6,512 nt of DNA from VRUE01 sp035554595 (lineage in GTDB: Bacteria > Actinomycetota > Thermoleophilia > Solirubrobacterales > 70-9), in assembly GCA_035554595.1 (NCBI GenBank), contig DATMIH010000079.1:1-6512 (forward strand). Direction: 5' to 3'. The position numbers and the translations under genes were made by a program. The stretch's first letter is position 1; each line of letters starts with the position of its first letter. Shown one piece after another: positions 1 to 6,512 of this stretch. The notes below the pieces were generated by a model that had not been told where the DNA came from, searched no databases, and saw only the letters and a program-made list of their open reading frames with translations.

Positions 1-602
1 ACTGGTTCGCCTTCAACGAGACCGCCTTTCGCGAGCTGGGTGCCGCCGACGCGCTCGGCGGTCTCGAGGAGCGGCTCGGCTTCCCGCTTGTGGTCAAGCC
101 GAGCCGCGGCGGCTCCTCACTGGGAATCAAGTGCGCCGAGAACTGGTTCGACGTCCCCGAGGCACTGGTCTCGGCCTTCAGCTACGACGATCGCGTACTG
201 CTCGAGCGCTTCGTCGACGGGCGCGAGCTGGCGGTCAGCGTGCTTGGCGACGAGCCCCTGCCGGTGGTCGAGGTGATTCCGCAGGCCGGCGACAGCTACG
301 ACTTCGAGGCGCGCTACGAGATCGGTCGCACCACCTTCGTCTGCCCCGCCGAGCTCTCGGCGGAGCAGTCCTCGGCGATCGTCGAGGCCGCGCTCGGCGC
401 CTACCGAGCGCTCGGCTGCTCGGGCTTCTCGCGCGTCGATCTGATCCTTGCCGCCGATGGCCCGCAGGTGCTCGAGGTCAACGCGATTCCCGGCCTCACC
501 GACACCAGCCTCCTGCCCCAGGCCGCCGAGGCGGCCGGCATGTCGTTCGAGCAGCTGGTCGAGAAGATCCTCGACCTGGCTCTGGCACCGGCCGGCGCTT
601 AG
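1..602 (+). CDS. ddl: D-alanine-D-alanine ligase, C-terminal part (5' end outside window)
   Basis: ATP-grasp ligase that joins two D-alanines using ATP in the cytoplasm, supplying the dipeptide for the peptidoglycan pentapeptide. The open frame runs from position 3 (no start inside the window) to TAG at 600-602, giving 199 residues, roughly the C-terminal two thirds of a Ddl. Visible landmarks: the ATP-binding segment VVKPSRGGSSLGI, the LLERFVDGRELAVSVLG strand pair, the omega-loop YDFEARYE, and the metal/phosphate-binding EVNAIPGLTDTSLLP near the C-terminus. The Tyr in the ARY segment corresponds to the Tyr of ordinary D-Ala-D-Ala ligases (E. coli DdlB Tyr216), so a vancomycin-resistance D-lactate ligase is unlikely. 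The gene is convergent with the DUF151 gene, and their stop codons overlap with no room for a terminator between them. Family assignment is secure; which Ddl paralogue this is cannot be told. Confidence 0.95.
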   Translation, partial: WFAFNETAFRELGAADALGGLEERLGFPLVVKPSRGGSSLGIKCAENWFDVPEALVSAFSYDDRVLLERFVDGRELAVSVLGDEPLPVVEVIPQAGDSYDFEARYEIGRTTFVCPAELSAEQSSAIVEAALGAYRALGCSGFSRVDLILAADGPQVLEVNAIPGLTDTSLLPQAAEAAGMSFEQLVEKILDLALAPAGA

Positions 603-1093
603 GAGTCTTCGCCTTTGGCGAAATCGTCAGGGGTGACCTCGTCGAGGAACTCTTTGAATTTGTCGACGACCTCCTCGGTGTCCTCGACATCGTGCTCGAA
701 CTCGATCGCCGACTCCTCGATCACGTCCTCGTCGGCGAAGATCGGCGCCGAGACCCGCACTGCGAGGGCGAGGGCATCGGAGGGGCGCGAGTCGATCTCC
801 ATCTCGGTGCCGTTAATCGAGACCGTGATTGAGGCGTAGAAGGTGTTGTCGCGAAGCTCCGTGACCGAGACGCGCTCGCATTTGGCGTCAAGCTGCTCGA
901 GCAGGTCGGAGAGCAGATCGTGGGTCATCGGCCTCGGCGTCGAGGCACCCTGCAGCTTCATCAGGATCGCCGCCGCCTCCGGGTGCCCGATCCAGATCGG
1001 CAGGAACTTGTTGCTGTCGACAGTCTTCAACAAGACAATCGGCTGCTTGCCGACCATGTCAAAGCTGACGCCGTAGATCTGCATCTGTTGCAC
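599..1093 (-). CDS. Bifunctional nuclease family (DUF151/BFN) protein
   Basis: Small cytosolic protein of the BFN/DUF151 family, whose plant and archaeal members have been linked to nuclease activity; its role in bacteria is unclear. From GTG 1093 it is 164 residues, typical of actinobacterial members. The family core is plain: GVSFDMVGKQPIVLLK at the N-terminus, LPIWIGHPEAAAI (about 31-43), and the signature DSRPSDALALAVR (about 101-113). An acidic C-terminal tail follows. Start choice: the frame is open to TTG 1105, but GTG 1093 has a GGAG ribosome site (1100-1103) at 6 nt spacing, and a TATAAT box sits upstream at 1122-1127. ATG 1084 is the alternative and would match family members that begin close to the GVS strand. 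Its TAA stop (599-601) interlocks with the ddl stop on the other strand. Function beyond the family name is unproven. Confidence 0.88.
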   Translation of the reverse strand: MQQMQIYGVSFDMVGKQPIVLLKTVDSNKFLPIWIGHPEAAAILMKLQGASTPRPMTHDLLSDLLEQLDAKCERVSVTELRDNTFYASITVSINGTEMEIDSRPSDALALAVRVSAPIFADEDVIEESAIEFEHDVEDTEEVVDKFKEFLDEVTPDDFAKGEDS

Positions 1094-1121
1094 GAGTGGC
1101 TCCAAGCCGAAGGGGACGACG

Positions 1122-1127
1122 ATTATA
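1122..1127 (-). promoter_or_regulatory. Candidate -10 box (TATAAT) for the DUF151 gene
   Basis: On the minus strand this hexamer is a perfect TATAAT. The predicted start of transcription is near 1115, leaving about 22 nt of leader that contains GGAG (1100-1103) six bases before GTG 1093. No recognisable -35 hexamer lies 16-18 bp upstream, so this is a -10-only call. It would give the DUF151 gene its own transcript, independent of the dGTPase gene that ends at 1161. Confidence 0.5.
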
Positions 1128-1160
1128 GATCTGACCGATTGCTACCCAGATTGGCGATGC

Positions 1161-2561
1161 TCAGCCGCTGTCGGCGACGGCATCGAGGACCTGGCCGGAC
1201 CATCCGCCCGAAAGCCGATTGTGCAGCTGAATTGCGGTTGCCTCGGTGAGTCCCGAGATCAAATCGACCACGACGCGGGCCCTATCTTCGGGGGAGTCGT
1301 CCGACCGCTCGAGCCTTTCCTTTGCTCCCGGTGGCAGGAGCCGTCGATCTCCGGCTTCACCGGGGGCGCTTGCCTCGTAGTACCAGCGAAACAGATCGTC
1401 GATCATCCGTTGCTGACCGTGCTGGACGACCGCCAGACCGGGTCGCCGGATCACGAAGACCGTAACCAGCGCCTTGAGGGCCTCGACTTCACAGCGCGCG
1501 CTGGGATCAATCACGAGCTCGGCCTGACCCGAATCTCGATCGTTCTCGAGTCGGAAGGCCTCCAAGTAGCGCGTGATCAGATTTGAACCGAACTCGCGCA
1601 TCGTCGCGCGGTTCGGTTCGGTGTGCTCATAAGCGACACCGGGCCCGTATACAAGCGGGCTTTTGACAGCCTCGACCAAATCGTCCACCTCGTAGCCGCC
1701 AAACGAGTTGGGCTCGGCCGCCTTGGCGTCCTGGAGCAGCTTCTTAAAAGTCGCGAGCTCGGCAGAGTCGTTCCCCCTGAGTCGATGCAGCGGGATGAGG
1801 CCCGCTCGGAAAAAGTCATCGACATCATGGACGGCGTAGGTGAGGTCATCAGCCCAGTCCATGATCTCCGCCTCCAGCGTTCTCTCTGGCCCCACATTTC
1901 CGGCATACCCAGACAAAGCGAAGGAGAAGGCCTCGCAGTCGTCCGCGTAGTGACCCCACTTCCGATGTGCCTTATCGGCAGGATTTGACGAGTAACCCCA
2001 GGGGTACTTTAGGAGGCCCGCCAGAGTCTGCCTGGTTAGATTTAGGCCTTGCTCTCCACCCACGCGGATCCCGAGGCGCGTGACGATCCGAAAGCTCTGC
2101 GCATTGCCCTCGAAAGCATCGAAGTCCTCTTTGAGCTCTCGGCAAGCGGCGGCGTGTAGGACAACCTCGGCGATGTGTCCAAAGGGAGGATGTCCCAGAT
2201 CGTGAGCGAGACAGCTTGCCTCGACGGAGTCGTGGTCGACGAGCTGGACCAGCTTGGCTGCAGCCCCGTCGATCAACCCGGACTGGACCAAGCCCGACAA
2301 CCGCTCGATATTCCGGCGCCCCACTTGGGCAACCTTGAGCGAATGACTCAAGCGATTGTGAAAAGCGTGACCCGACTCCGGAGCAGTGACCTGGGTTACG
2401 TAGGCGAGGCGTTGGAAGGCGGAGCAATAGAGGATGCGGTCGCGGTCGCGCTGGCCTGGAGTGCGTCGACCCCTCCCACTGAGTTCTGCTCCGCTGGCCA
2501 TTGTCTGGCGCTTAGCGAGCTTGCCAGGGTCTTCGACCCCTGGAACGAGCAAAGCTGTCAC
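1161..2561 (-). CDS. HD-domain dGTP triphosphohydrolase, anti-phage dGTPase type
   Basis: Predicted to hydrolyse dGTP (possibly other dNTPs) to deoxynucleoside plus triphosphate. Counting from GTG 2561 (466 residues), the HD metal site is His73 (NRLSHSLKVAQ), His120-Asp121 (LAHDLGHPPFGH) and an Asp in the WADD segment (238-239). The N-terminal RRTPGQRDRDRILYCSAFQRL block (32-52), FEGNAQSFRIVTRL (150-163), GLNLTRQTL (172-180) and LLKYPW (183-188) are what I recall of the anti-phage dGTPase subfamily. Classical Dgt enzymes resemble this less. The C-terminal SGLTEATAIQLHNRL helix is also typical of the superfamily. Start choice: the frame is open to 2666, but the Arg/Ser-rich stretch before 2561 overlaps the upstream gene in another frame. 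GTG 2561 lies 11 nt after that gene's stop, and ATG 2501 is the alternative. No clear ribosome site precedes either. Enzyme family is confident; the defence role is inferred. Confidence 0.88.
   Translation of the reverse strand: MTALLVPGVEDPGKLAKRQTMASGAELSGRGRRTPGQRDRDRILYCSAFQRLAYVTQVTAPESGHAFHNRLSHSLKVAQVGRRNIERLSGLVQSGLIDGAAAKLVQLVDHDSVEASCLAHDLGHPPFGHIAEVVLHAAACRELKEDFDAFEGNAQSFRIVTRLGIRVGGEQGLNLTRQTLAGLLKYPWGYSSNPADKAHRKWGHYADDCEAFSFALSGYAGNVGPERTLEAEIMDWADDLTYAVHDVDDFFRAGLIPLHRLRGNDSAELATFKKLLQDAKAAEPNSFGGYEVDDLVEAVKSPLVYGPGVAYEHTEPNRATMREFGSNLITRYLEAFRLENDRDSGQAELVIDPSARCEVEALKALVTVFVIRRPGLAVVQHGQQRMIDDLFRWYYEASAPGEAGDRRLLPPGAKERLERSDDSPEDRARVVVDLISGLTEATAIQLHNRLSGGWSGQVLDAVADSG
1586..1618. 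repeat. Strong inverted repeat inside the dGTPase coding sequence
   Basis: AACCGAAC (1586-1593) pairs with GTTCGGTT (1611-1618), and CGCGC (1595-1599) with GCGCG (1606-1610). This leaves a single bulged base at 1594 and a 6-nt loop, so 13 base pairs in all. In the mRNA it covers the codons for the PNRATMREFG segment. It may be an accident of coding sequence in a GC-rich genome. Confidence 0.6.
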
Positions 2562-2572
2562 GCAAGGGGACG

Positions 2573-2812
2573 CTAGTGGTCCAGGCGAACGGAATCTCCT
2601 GCAACTTCGAGAGTTCCGTCTTCGATCAGCCGATTCAGAGCAAGATTCATCGCTCCGTCGCTCCATCCATTACGCGCCGTGTCCTTCAATTCCCATGCCC
2701 GCCACCGTCGCCCTGGATCCGCCTGGACCGCGCTGAGCAACGCAGAACGTGCTTCCTCGATCTCCCGAGCAAACGAGGCTGTAGTTGCGTCAAGGGCCAT
2801 CTGCGCCACCAT
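2573..2812 (-). CDS. Small winged-helix-like protein upstream of the dGTPase
   Basis: A 79-residue protein that I do not recognise as a named family. Residues about 15-79 have the look of a compact winged helix-turn-helix: a helix REIEEARSALLSAVQ, then RAWELKDTARNGWSDGAMNLALNRLIEDG, then the short strand pair TLEVAGDSVRLDH that would form the wing. It carries no signal peptide or membrane segment. The TAG stop (2573-2575) is 11 nt before the dGTPase GTG, so the two are very likely one operon with coupled translation. A transcriptional regulator or specificity partner of the dGTPase is a reasonable inference, not shown. ATG 2812 is used; ATG 2800 is equally possible, and neither has a convincing ribosome site. 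The reading frame, the spacing to its neighbour and the wing-like end argue that it is real. Confidence 0.6.
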   Translation of the reverse strand: MVAQMALDATTASFAREIEEARSALLSAVQADPGRRWRAWELKDTARNGWSDGAMNLALNRLIEDGTLEVAGDSVRLDH

Positions 2813-2992
2813 CGATCGGCAAAGCTATCCGGCTTAGGGGCATGCGCCCAGTATTGCGCGCACTATTTCTCGGAACTACGGTGAATGAAGAATTCTCTGA
2901 GGCGAATGACGCGGACAAATCGCACGGGGTCGGCATGGCGCATGTCATATACTTTCTAATCCATTGCATTGGAATCATTGTATGAAAGACAT
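2813..2992. other. Divergent intergenic region, AT-rich, candidate control region of the islet
   Basis: This 180-bp gap separates the minus-strand wHTH-dGTPase pair from the plus-strand wHTH gene. Composition drops sharply at its right end: 19 of 60 bases at 2941-3000 are G or C, in a window that is otherwise roughly two-thirds G+C. An imperfect palindrome CCATTGCATTGG (2961-2972, centred on TGCA, one mismatched pair) sits in this stretch. No coding sequence is convincing here; short open frames on both strands lack family-like features. The layout, divergent genes around an AT-rich palindrome, is what a locally regulated promoter pair looks like. Confidence 0.5.

Positions 2993-2997
<5 letters not shown>
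2969..2997 (+). promoter_or_regulatory. Candidate sigma-70-type promoter of the plus-strand wHTH gene
   Basis: TTGGAA (2969-2974), a 17-bp spacer and TATGAT (2992-2997, five of six consensus bases) form a good sigma-70-like promoter. The -10 box overlaps the ATGs at 2993 and 2996. If it is used, transcription would begin near 3004 and translation would have to start downstream, for example at the in-frame TTG 3020. The upstream half overlaps the imperfect palindrome at 2961-2972, a plausible operator position. Confidence 0.4.
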
Positions 2998-3394
<397 letters not shown>

Positions 3395-3429
3395 GGAGCC
3401 AAGCGAAGGATAGCGGGGGAATCGTGACT

Positions 3430-3450
3430 GCCTGAGCCCGCTGCTCAGGC
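3430..3450 (-). terminator. Hairpin at the parB stop codon, possible terminator
   Basis: GCCTGAGC - AGCGG - GCTCAGGC on the minus strand is a perfect 8-bp GC-rich stem with a 5-nt loop. The parB TGA is inside the first arm. No run of T follows, so it is either a weak terminator or a 3'-end stabiliser between parB and tRNA-Ile. Confidence 0.45.
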
Positions 3451-4318
3451 GCGGCGGCGGGAGAGGCTGCGGGCCAGGGCGAGCGCCTGGTCAAGATCCT
3501 CAAGGCGAATCTCAAGCGCGATCTCCCCCCCTTTGGGCCTCAGCTTGACCTCGTGGCCCAGCGCCGACTCGAGCTTGTCGGCCGCGTCGCGCAATGCCTC
3601 GACTTCTTCCGGAGCAAGTGCCGCCGAGGAGCTCTTTCCCTGCTTTGGCTGGCCAGCCAGCTTAGCCCTGTTCTCGGTCTCCCGAACGGACCAGCCCCCC
3701 CTCACCGCGGCGCGGGCGAGGCGGCGCCGTACGTCGTTGCCCTCAGCGGCGAGCAGGGCGCGGCCGTGCCCCTCGCTGAGCTCCCCCGACTCGAGCAACT
3801 CGAGCGTCTCATCGGGAAGGTCGAGGAGGCGGATCAAGTTCGACACTGCAGGACGGCTGCGGCCGACGCGGCGGGCGAGGTCCTCGCGGGAGAGACCGAG
3901 TTCGTCGACCAGGGCGGCGCAGGCCCGCGCCTCGTCGACCGGGTTGAGGTCCTCGCGGACCATGTTCTCGATCAAGGCAACTTGCAAGCGCTCCGCCAGC
4001 TCCTGGTCGCGGACGACGGCTGGCACCTTGGCCAGGCCGGCTGCCTGCGCGGCGCGCCAGCGGCGCTCGCCGGCGATCAGCTCATAGCTGCCGTCGGGCA
4101 GCGGCCGAACTAGCAACGGCTGGACCACACCGTTGGCCTCGATCGAGGAAGCCAACCCGCTGAGCGACTCGGGGTCGATCTTGGTCCGCGGCTGGTTGGG
4201 GTTGGGCTTGATCACCTCGACCGGCAGCTCGCGCAGCTCGCCGGCGTGCTCGGCGCTTGCCTCGGGCAGGATCGCCGCCAGGCCGCTGCCGAGGCCGCGC
4301 TTGCTGCGCTTGGCCGCG

Positions 4319-4326
<8 letters not shown>
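3445..4326 (-). CDS. parB: Chromosome partitioning protein ParB
   Basis: CTP-binding DNA clamp that loads at parS sites, spreads, and stimulates the ParA ATPase to segregate the origin region. From GTG 4326 it is 293 residues. In order: the ParA-interacting N-terminal tail KRGLGSGLAAIL (9-20), the NPNQPR box (42-47), the CTPase motif GERRWRAA (86-93), ENMVREDLNPVDEA (120-133), the central helix-turn-helix LSREDLARRVGRSRPAVSN (145-163) followed by GHGRALL (187-192), a low-complexity linker near 226-238, and a C-terminal dimerisation domain. Start: the frame extends to 4362, but GTG 4326 overlaps the parA stop in the 8-base string GTGGCTAG, giving a protein that begins directly with the basic GLG-type tail of the family. 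Translation is presumably coupled to parA. The parS consensus (TGTTTCACGTGAAACA) is not present in the window. Confidence 0.96.
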
Positions 4327-5077
<751 letters not shown>

Positions 5078-5087
5078 GCGGCGCAGA

Positions 5088-5786
5088 CTAGTGGTCGCCG
5101 CGCGGGCGCTTCTTGGCCATTCCCGGACGACGCGGAAGGTCATCCGGGGTCGAGCCAACCTTGCGGATCAGGTGGAGGTGGCGATGGTCACTGCCGGCGG
5201 AGGGCCCGACATGGCGGATCTCCTCGGGCCGCATCGCCAACGCCTCAGTCGCGCTCTCCAGTTGGGCCTCCTCGTCGGCGTCGCGCTTGCCCTTCCAGGC
5301 GACAAGGACCCCGCCGTCTTCTAGTAGTGGCGAGGCGAGCTCGGCGAGCGTGGAGAGGCGCCCCACAGCTCTAGCGGTAACCGCCGCGTATGCCTCCCGC
5401 CCCTCACCGCCGGCGAGGTCCTCCGAGCGGGCGTTGATCACACGCGCGTTGGCGATGCCGGCCGCATCCATCGCGCGCTGAATGAAGTCGCACTTACGCC
5501 CCACCGACTCGATCAGATCGACCTGGGCGCTGGGCAAGGCAACAGCCAGCACAAGCCCCGGAAACCCAGCCCCAGAGCCAATATCCGCGATCCGAGAAGC
5601 CTCGCGCAGTTGCCCAAACTCCAGCCCGGTGAGGCTGTCCGCGACATGGACCCGCCAAGCCCGACCTGGCTCGGTAACAGAGCTGACCGACGCCCGCTCT
5701 GTCTCCAGAAGCTCTAGGACACGCGTGATCGTCGACCGCTGCGCGTCGTCTAGCCAGCGGTCCGGTAGGGGTGAAGCGTCTTGCAC
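5088..5786 (-). CDS. rsmG: 16S rRNA (guanine-N7) methyltransferase RsmG
   Basis: SAM-dependent methyltransferase expected to methylate N7 of G527 (E. coli numbering) in 16S rRNA. The protein is 232 residues. The SAM motif I is IADIGSGAGFPGLVLA (66-81); it is followed by LIESVGRKCDFI (91-102), INARSEDLAG (117-126), TARAVGRLSTLAELASPLL (137-155) and the VAWKGK strand (162-167). A short basic tail PRRPGMAKKRPRG extends past the usual end. GTG 5786 is the only usable start: an in-frame TGA lies upstream and no other start codon comes before the SAM motif. GAAAAGG abuts the start codon with no spacing, a poor ribosome site. Codons 5-12 form one arm of a 22-bp inverted repeat with the jag 3' end and include two CTA codons, unusual in this GC-rich setting. 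Loss of RsmG gives low-level streptomycin resistance in several bacteria. Confidence 0.95.
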   Translation of the reverse strand: MQDASPLPDRWLDDAQRSTITRVLELLETERASVSSVTEPGRAWRVHVADSLTGLEFGQLREASRIADIGSGAGFPGLVLAVALPSAQVDLIESVGRKCDFIQRAMDAAGIANARVINARSEDLAGGEGREAYAAVTARAVGRLSTLAELASPLLEDGGVLVAWKGKRDADEEAQLESATEALAMRPEEIRHVGPSAGSDHRHLHLIRKVGSTPDDLPRRPGMAKKRPRGDH

Positions 5787-5868
5787 CTTTTCGTCACCAA
5801 CCCCCGGGCGTCAGCCCAATCCGTCCCACCGAAAAAGTTAAGCAAAACCCCTACCGGACCGCTGGCTA
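5751..5868. repeat. 22-bp perfect inverted repeat spanning the jag-rsmG junction
   Basis: Positions 5751-5772 and 5847-5868 are exact reverse complements over 22 bases, with 74 bases between. On the transcribed (minus) strand the first arm begins with the jag TAG stop (5866-5868), and the second arm is rsmG codons 5-12. The rsmG GTG and its A/G-rich upstream bases lie in the loop, with a small GGGC-GTCA-GCCC hairpin (5806-5817) inside. The pairing stops at both ends in mismatches. The large loop and the missing U-tract after the second arm make an intrinsic terminator unlikely. A translational control stem, or the end repeats of a small inserted element, are the main readings. Confidence 0.85.
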
Positions 5869-6348
5869 CTCGGAAACCAACGGGGCAACGACCACGCACC
5901 GTCGCGGCTCGTCCCCTTCGCTGTAGGTCTCGACCCCCGAGCGCTCCTTGAGATGCTCGTGCACCACACGCCGCTCCTGCGCGCTCATCGGGTCCAGCTC
6001 GACCGATTGGTTCTCGTTCAGCGCCTGCTCAGCGGCGCGGTCGGCCCGCGCTGTCAGCGTCTCCCTGCGACGGTCGCGGTAGCCGGCGGCGTCGACGATG
6101 ACCCGCTTACGCTCACGCATCCCGCGGAATGCCGCCTGGTAGGCGATCAGCTGCAGCGCGTCGATCGTCTGGCCGCGCTTGCCGATCAGCAGCCCGTAAT
6201 CCTCGTCGCCCACAACTGAAGCGGTGATCCGATCGTCGTCCTCGACGATCTCCACCTCCCCCTCCAGGTCAAGCTCGTCAAGCACCTCCTCAACAAGCTC
6301 CCGAACCCGCTCAGCGGGCTCCTGCGGCCAGTCGTCAGCTCCGGTCAC
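5866..6348 (-). CDS. jag: KH-R3H RNA-binding protein Jag/KhpB
   Basis: Single-stranded nucleic-acid-binding protein; Jag/KhpB homologues bind many transcripts and influence cell elongation and division in Gram-positive bacteria. It is 160 residues from GTG 6348. A KH domain spans about 13-90, with its GxxG-type loop in LLIGKRGQTIDALQ (53-66). An R3H domain spans about 95-157, with the Arg-x3-His motif in MSAQERRVVHEHL (121-133; Arg126, His130). The N-terminal Jag_N domain of Firmicutes proteins is absent, as is usual in Actinomycetota. The first 40 residues are strongly acidic. A candidate promoter places transcription at or next to the GTG, so the mRNA may be leaderless. It heads the jag-rsmG-parA-parB cluster; yidC, its common upstream neighbour, is not recognisable in the 164 bases available. 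Confidence 0.94.
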   Translation of the reverse strand: MTGADDWPQEPAERVRELVEEVLDELDLEGEVEIVEDDDRITASVVGDEDYGLLIGKRGQTIDALQLIAYQAAFRGMRERKRVIVDAAGYRDRRRETLTARADRAAEQALNENQSVELDPMSAQERRVVHEHLKERSGVETYSEGDEPRRCVVVAPLVSE

Positions 6349-6354
6349 GCGCGC

Positions 6355-6383
6355 AGTCTATGCGCGGAAGACAGTTAAGTGAA
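6355..6383 (-). promoter_or_regulatory. Candidate promoter giving a leaderless jag transcript
   Basis: On the minus strand TTCACT (complement of 6378-6383), a 17-bp spacer (6361-6377) and TAGACT (complement of 6355-6360) match four of six bases in each consensus hexamer at ideal spacing. The GTG of jag follows after six bases (6349-6354), the distance at which transcription normally begins. This would produce an mRNA starting with the GTG, consistent with the lack of any ribosome site. Confidence 0.5.
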
Positions 6384-6395
6384 TGCTTCTGTCTT
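6368..6395. repeat. Inverted repeat over the jag -35 region
   Basis: AAGACAG (6368-6374) and CTGTCTT (6389-6395) are perfect 7-bp inverted arms around 14 bases, and the candidate -35 hexamer lies between them. Inside, AAG and CTT (6377-6379 / 6386-6388) could extend the pairing across a 2-base bulge. It could be an operator for jag, or the stem of a terminator for a gene to the right. Confidence 0.4.
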
Positions 6396-6512
6396 TCCTT
6401 ATCTCCAGATGCCCTCGCCCGAAGAAGGAGCTTGGGGGTGGCAGAGCGGCGGGGGAGGTCCCGTCGGAACCTTCGCGAAGCGGCTCTGCAAAGTACTTCT
6501 TAGCCGCGCAAG
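6396..6512. other. Unassigned edge sequence with several self-complementary segments
   Basis: I see no recognisable gene here. GCAGAGC (6441-6447) and GCTCTGC (6483-6489) form a 7-bp closing stem. Between them are the 10-bp palindrome CTTCGCGAAG (6471-6480) and a GGTTCC/GGGACC hairpin that pairs fully only on the minus strand (one T-G pair). Frames open to the right edge exist on both strands: plus from ATG 6409, and minus ending at TAG 6358-6360. Neither gives a protein I recognise, and neither resembles a YidC C-terminus. Confidence 0.35.

Noticed and set aside
90..602. ddl starting at ATG 90
   Set aside because: The conserved frame continues upstream to the window edge; the triplet at 90-92 is GTG encoding Val in the ATP-binding VVKPS strand, not a start.
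1150..1160. Possible left attachment repeat: GGCGATGCT resembles the tRNA 3' end GGCGATCCT
   Set aside because: Only eight of nine bases match, with no extension, far too short and common in this composition to call an att site.
2562..2666. N-terminal extension of the dGTPase starting at 2666
   Set aside because: The extra 35 residues are Arg/Ser-rich, overlap the upstream 79-residue gene in another frame, and do not resemble the family; GTG 2561 fits the spacing after the upstream stop.
5078..5158. N-terminal extension of ParA to 5158
   Set aside because: It overlaps the rsmG 3' end and precedes the canonical MGVVYAISNQKGG start that matches Soj proteins.
6396..6406. DnaA box-like TTATCTCCA suggesting oriC
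   Set aside because: A single imperfect match to TTATNCACA, with no cluster of boxes or AT-rich unwinding element.

Overview
The window is a high-GC bacterial chromosome segment. Gene content and codon style fit Actinomycetota, and I infer a deep-branching lineage such as Thermoleophilia, but nothing here proves a taxon. Evidence for this: a strong C/G preference at third codon positions in the core genes, several GTG starts, a short KH-R3H Jag protein, a DUF151 bifunctional-nuclease-like protein, and the conserved order jag-rsmG-parA-parB that lies near oriC in many bacteria.

Layout, left to right. (1) Positions 1-602 (+) hold the C-terminal part of a D-alanine-D-alanine ligase. It meets a DUF151 protein (599-1093, -) tail to tail, with the two stop codons sharing bases. 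(2) Positions 1106-3320 look like an accessory islet. A minus-strand pair encodes a small winged-helix-like protein (2573-2812) and an HD-domain dGTP triphosphohydrolase (1161-2561). The dGTPase's sequence style matches the anti-phage dGTPase subfamily rather than classical housekeeping Dgt. Divergent to this pair, across an AT-rich intergenic region (32% GC at 2941-3000), is a second small winged-helix-like gene (2993-3388, +) whose reading frame runs into the antisense strand of a tRNA gene. (3) tRNA-Ile(GAU) lies at 3321-3394 (-), with its 3' end facing the islet. (4) Positions 3445-6348 (-) hold the core cluster jag, rsmG, parA, parB, transcribed leftward. parA/parB overlap, rsmG/parA are 10 nt apart, and jag/rsmG are separated by 79 nt. 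(5) Positions 6349-6512 carry a candidate leaderless promoter for jag and unassigned, structured sequence where yidC would often be found.

How the genes work together: ddl makes the D-Ala-D-Ala dipeptide for peptidoglycan. ParA/ParB segregate the origin region, RsmG methylates 16S rRNA, and Jag (KhpB) binds RNA. The dGTPase plus small winged-helix genes read as a compact, probably regulated dNTP-depletion defence module lodged beside a tRNA gene. The most unusual structural signal is a 22-bp perfect inverted repeat (5751-5772 / 5847-5868). It begins at the jag stop codon, encloses the rsmG start codon and ends inside rsmG codons 5-12. It may be a translational switch or the footprint of a small terminal-inverted-repeat element.
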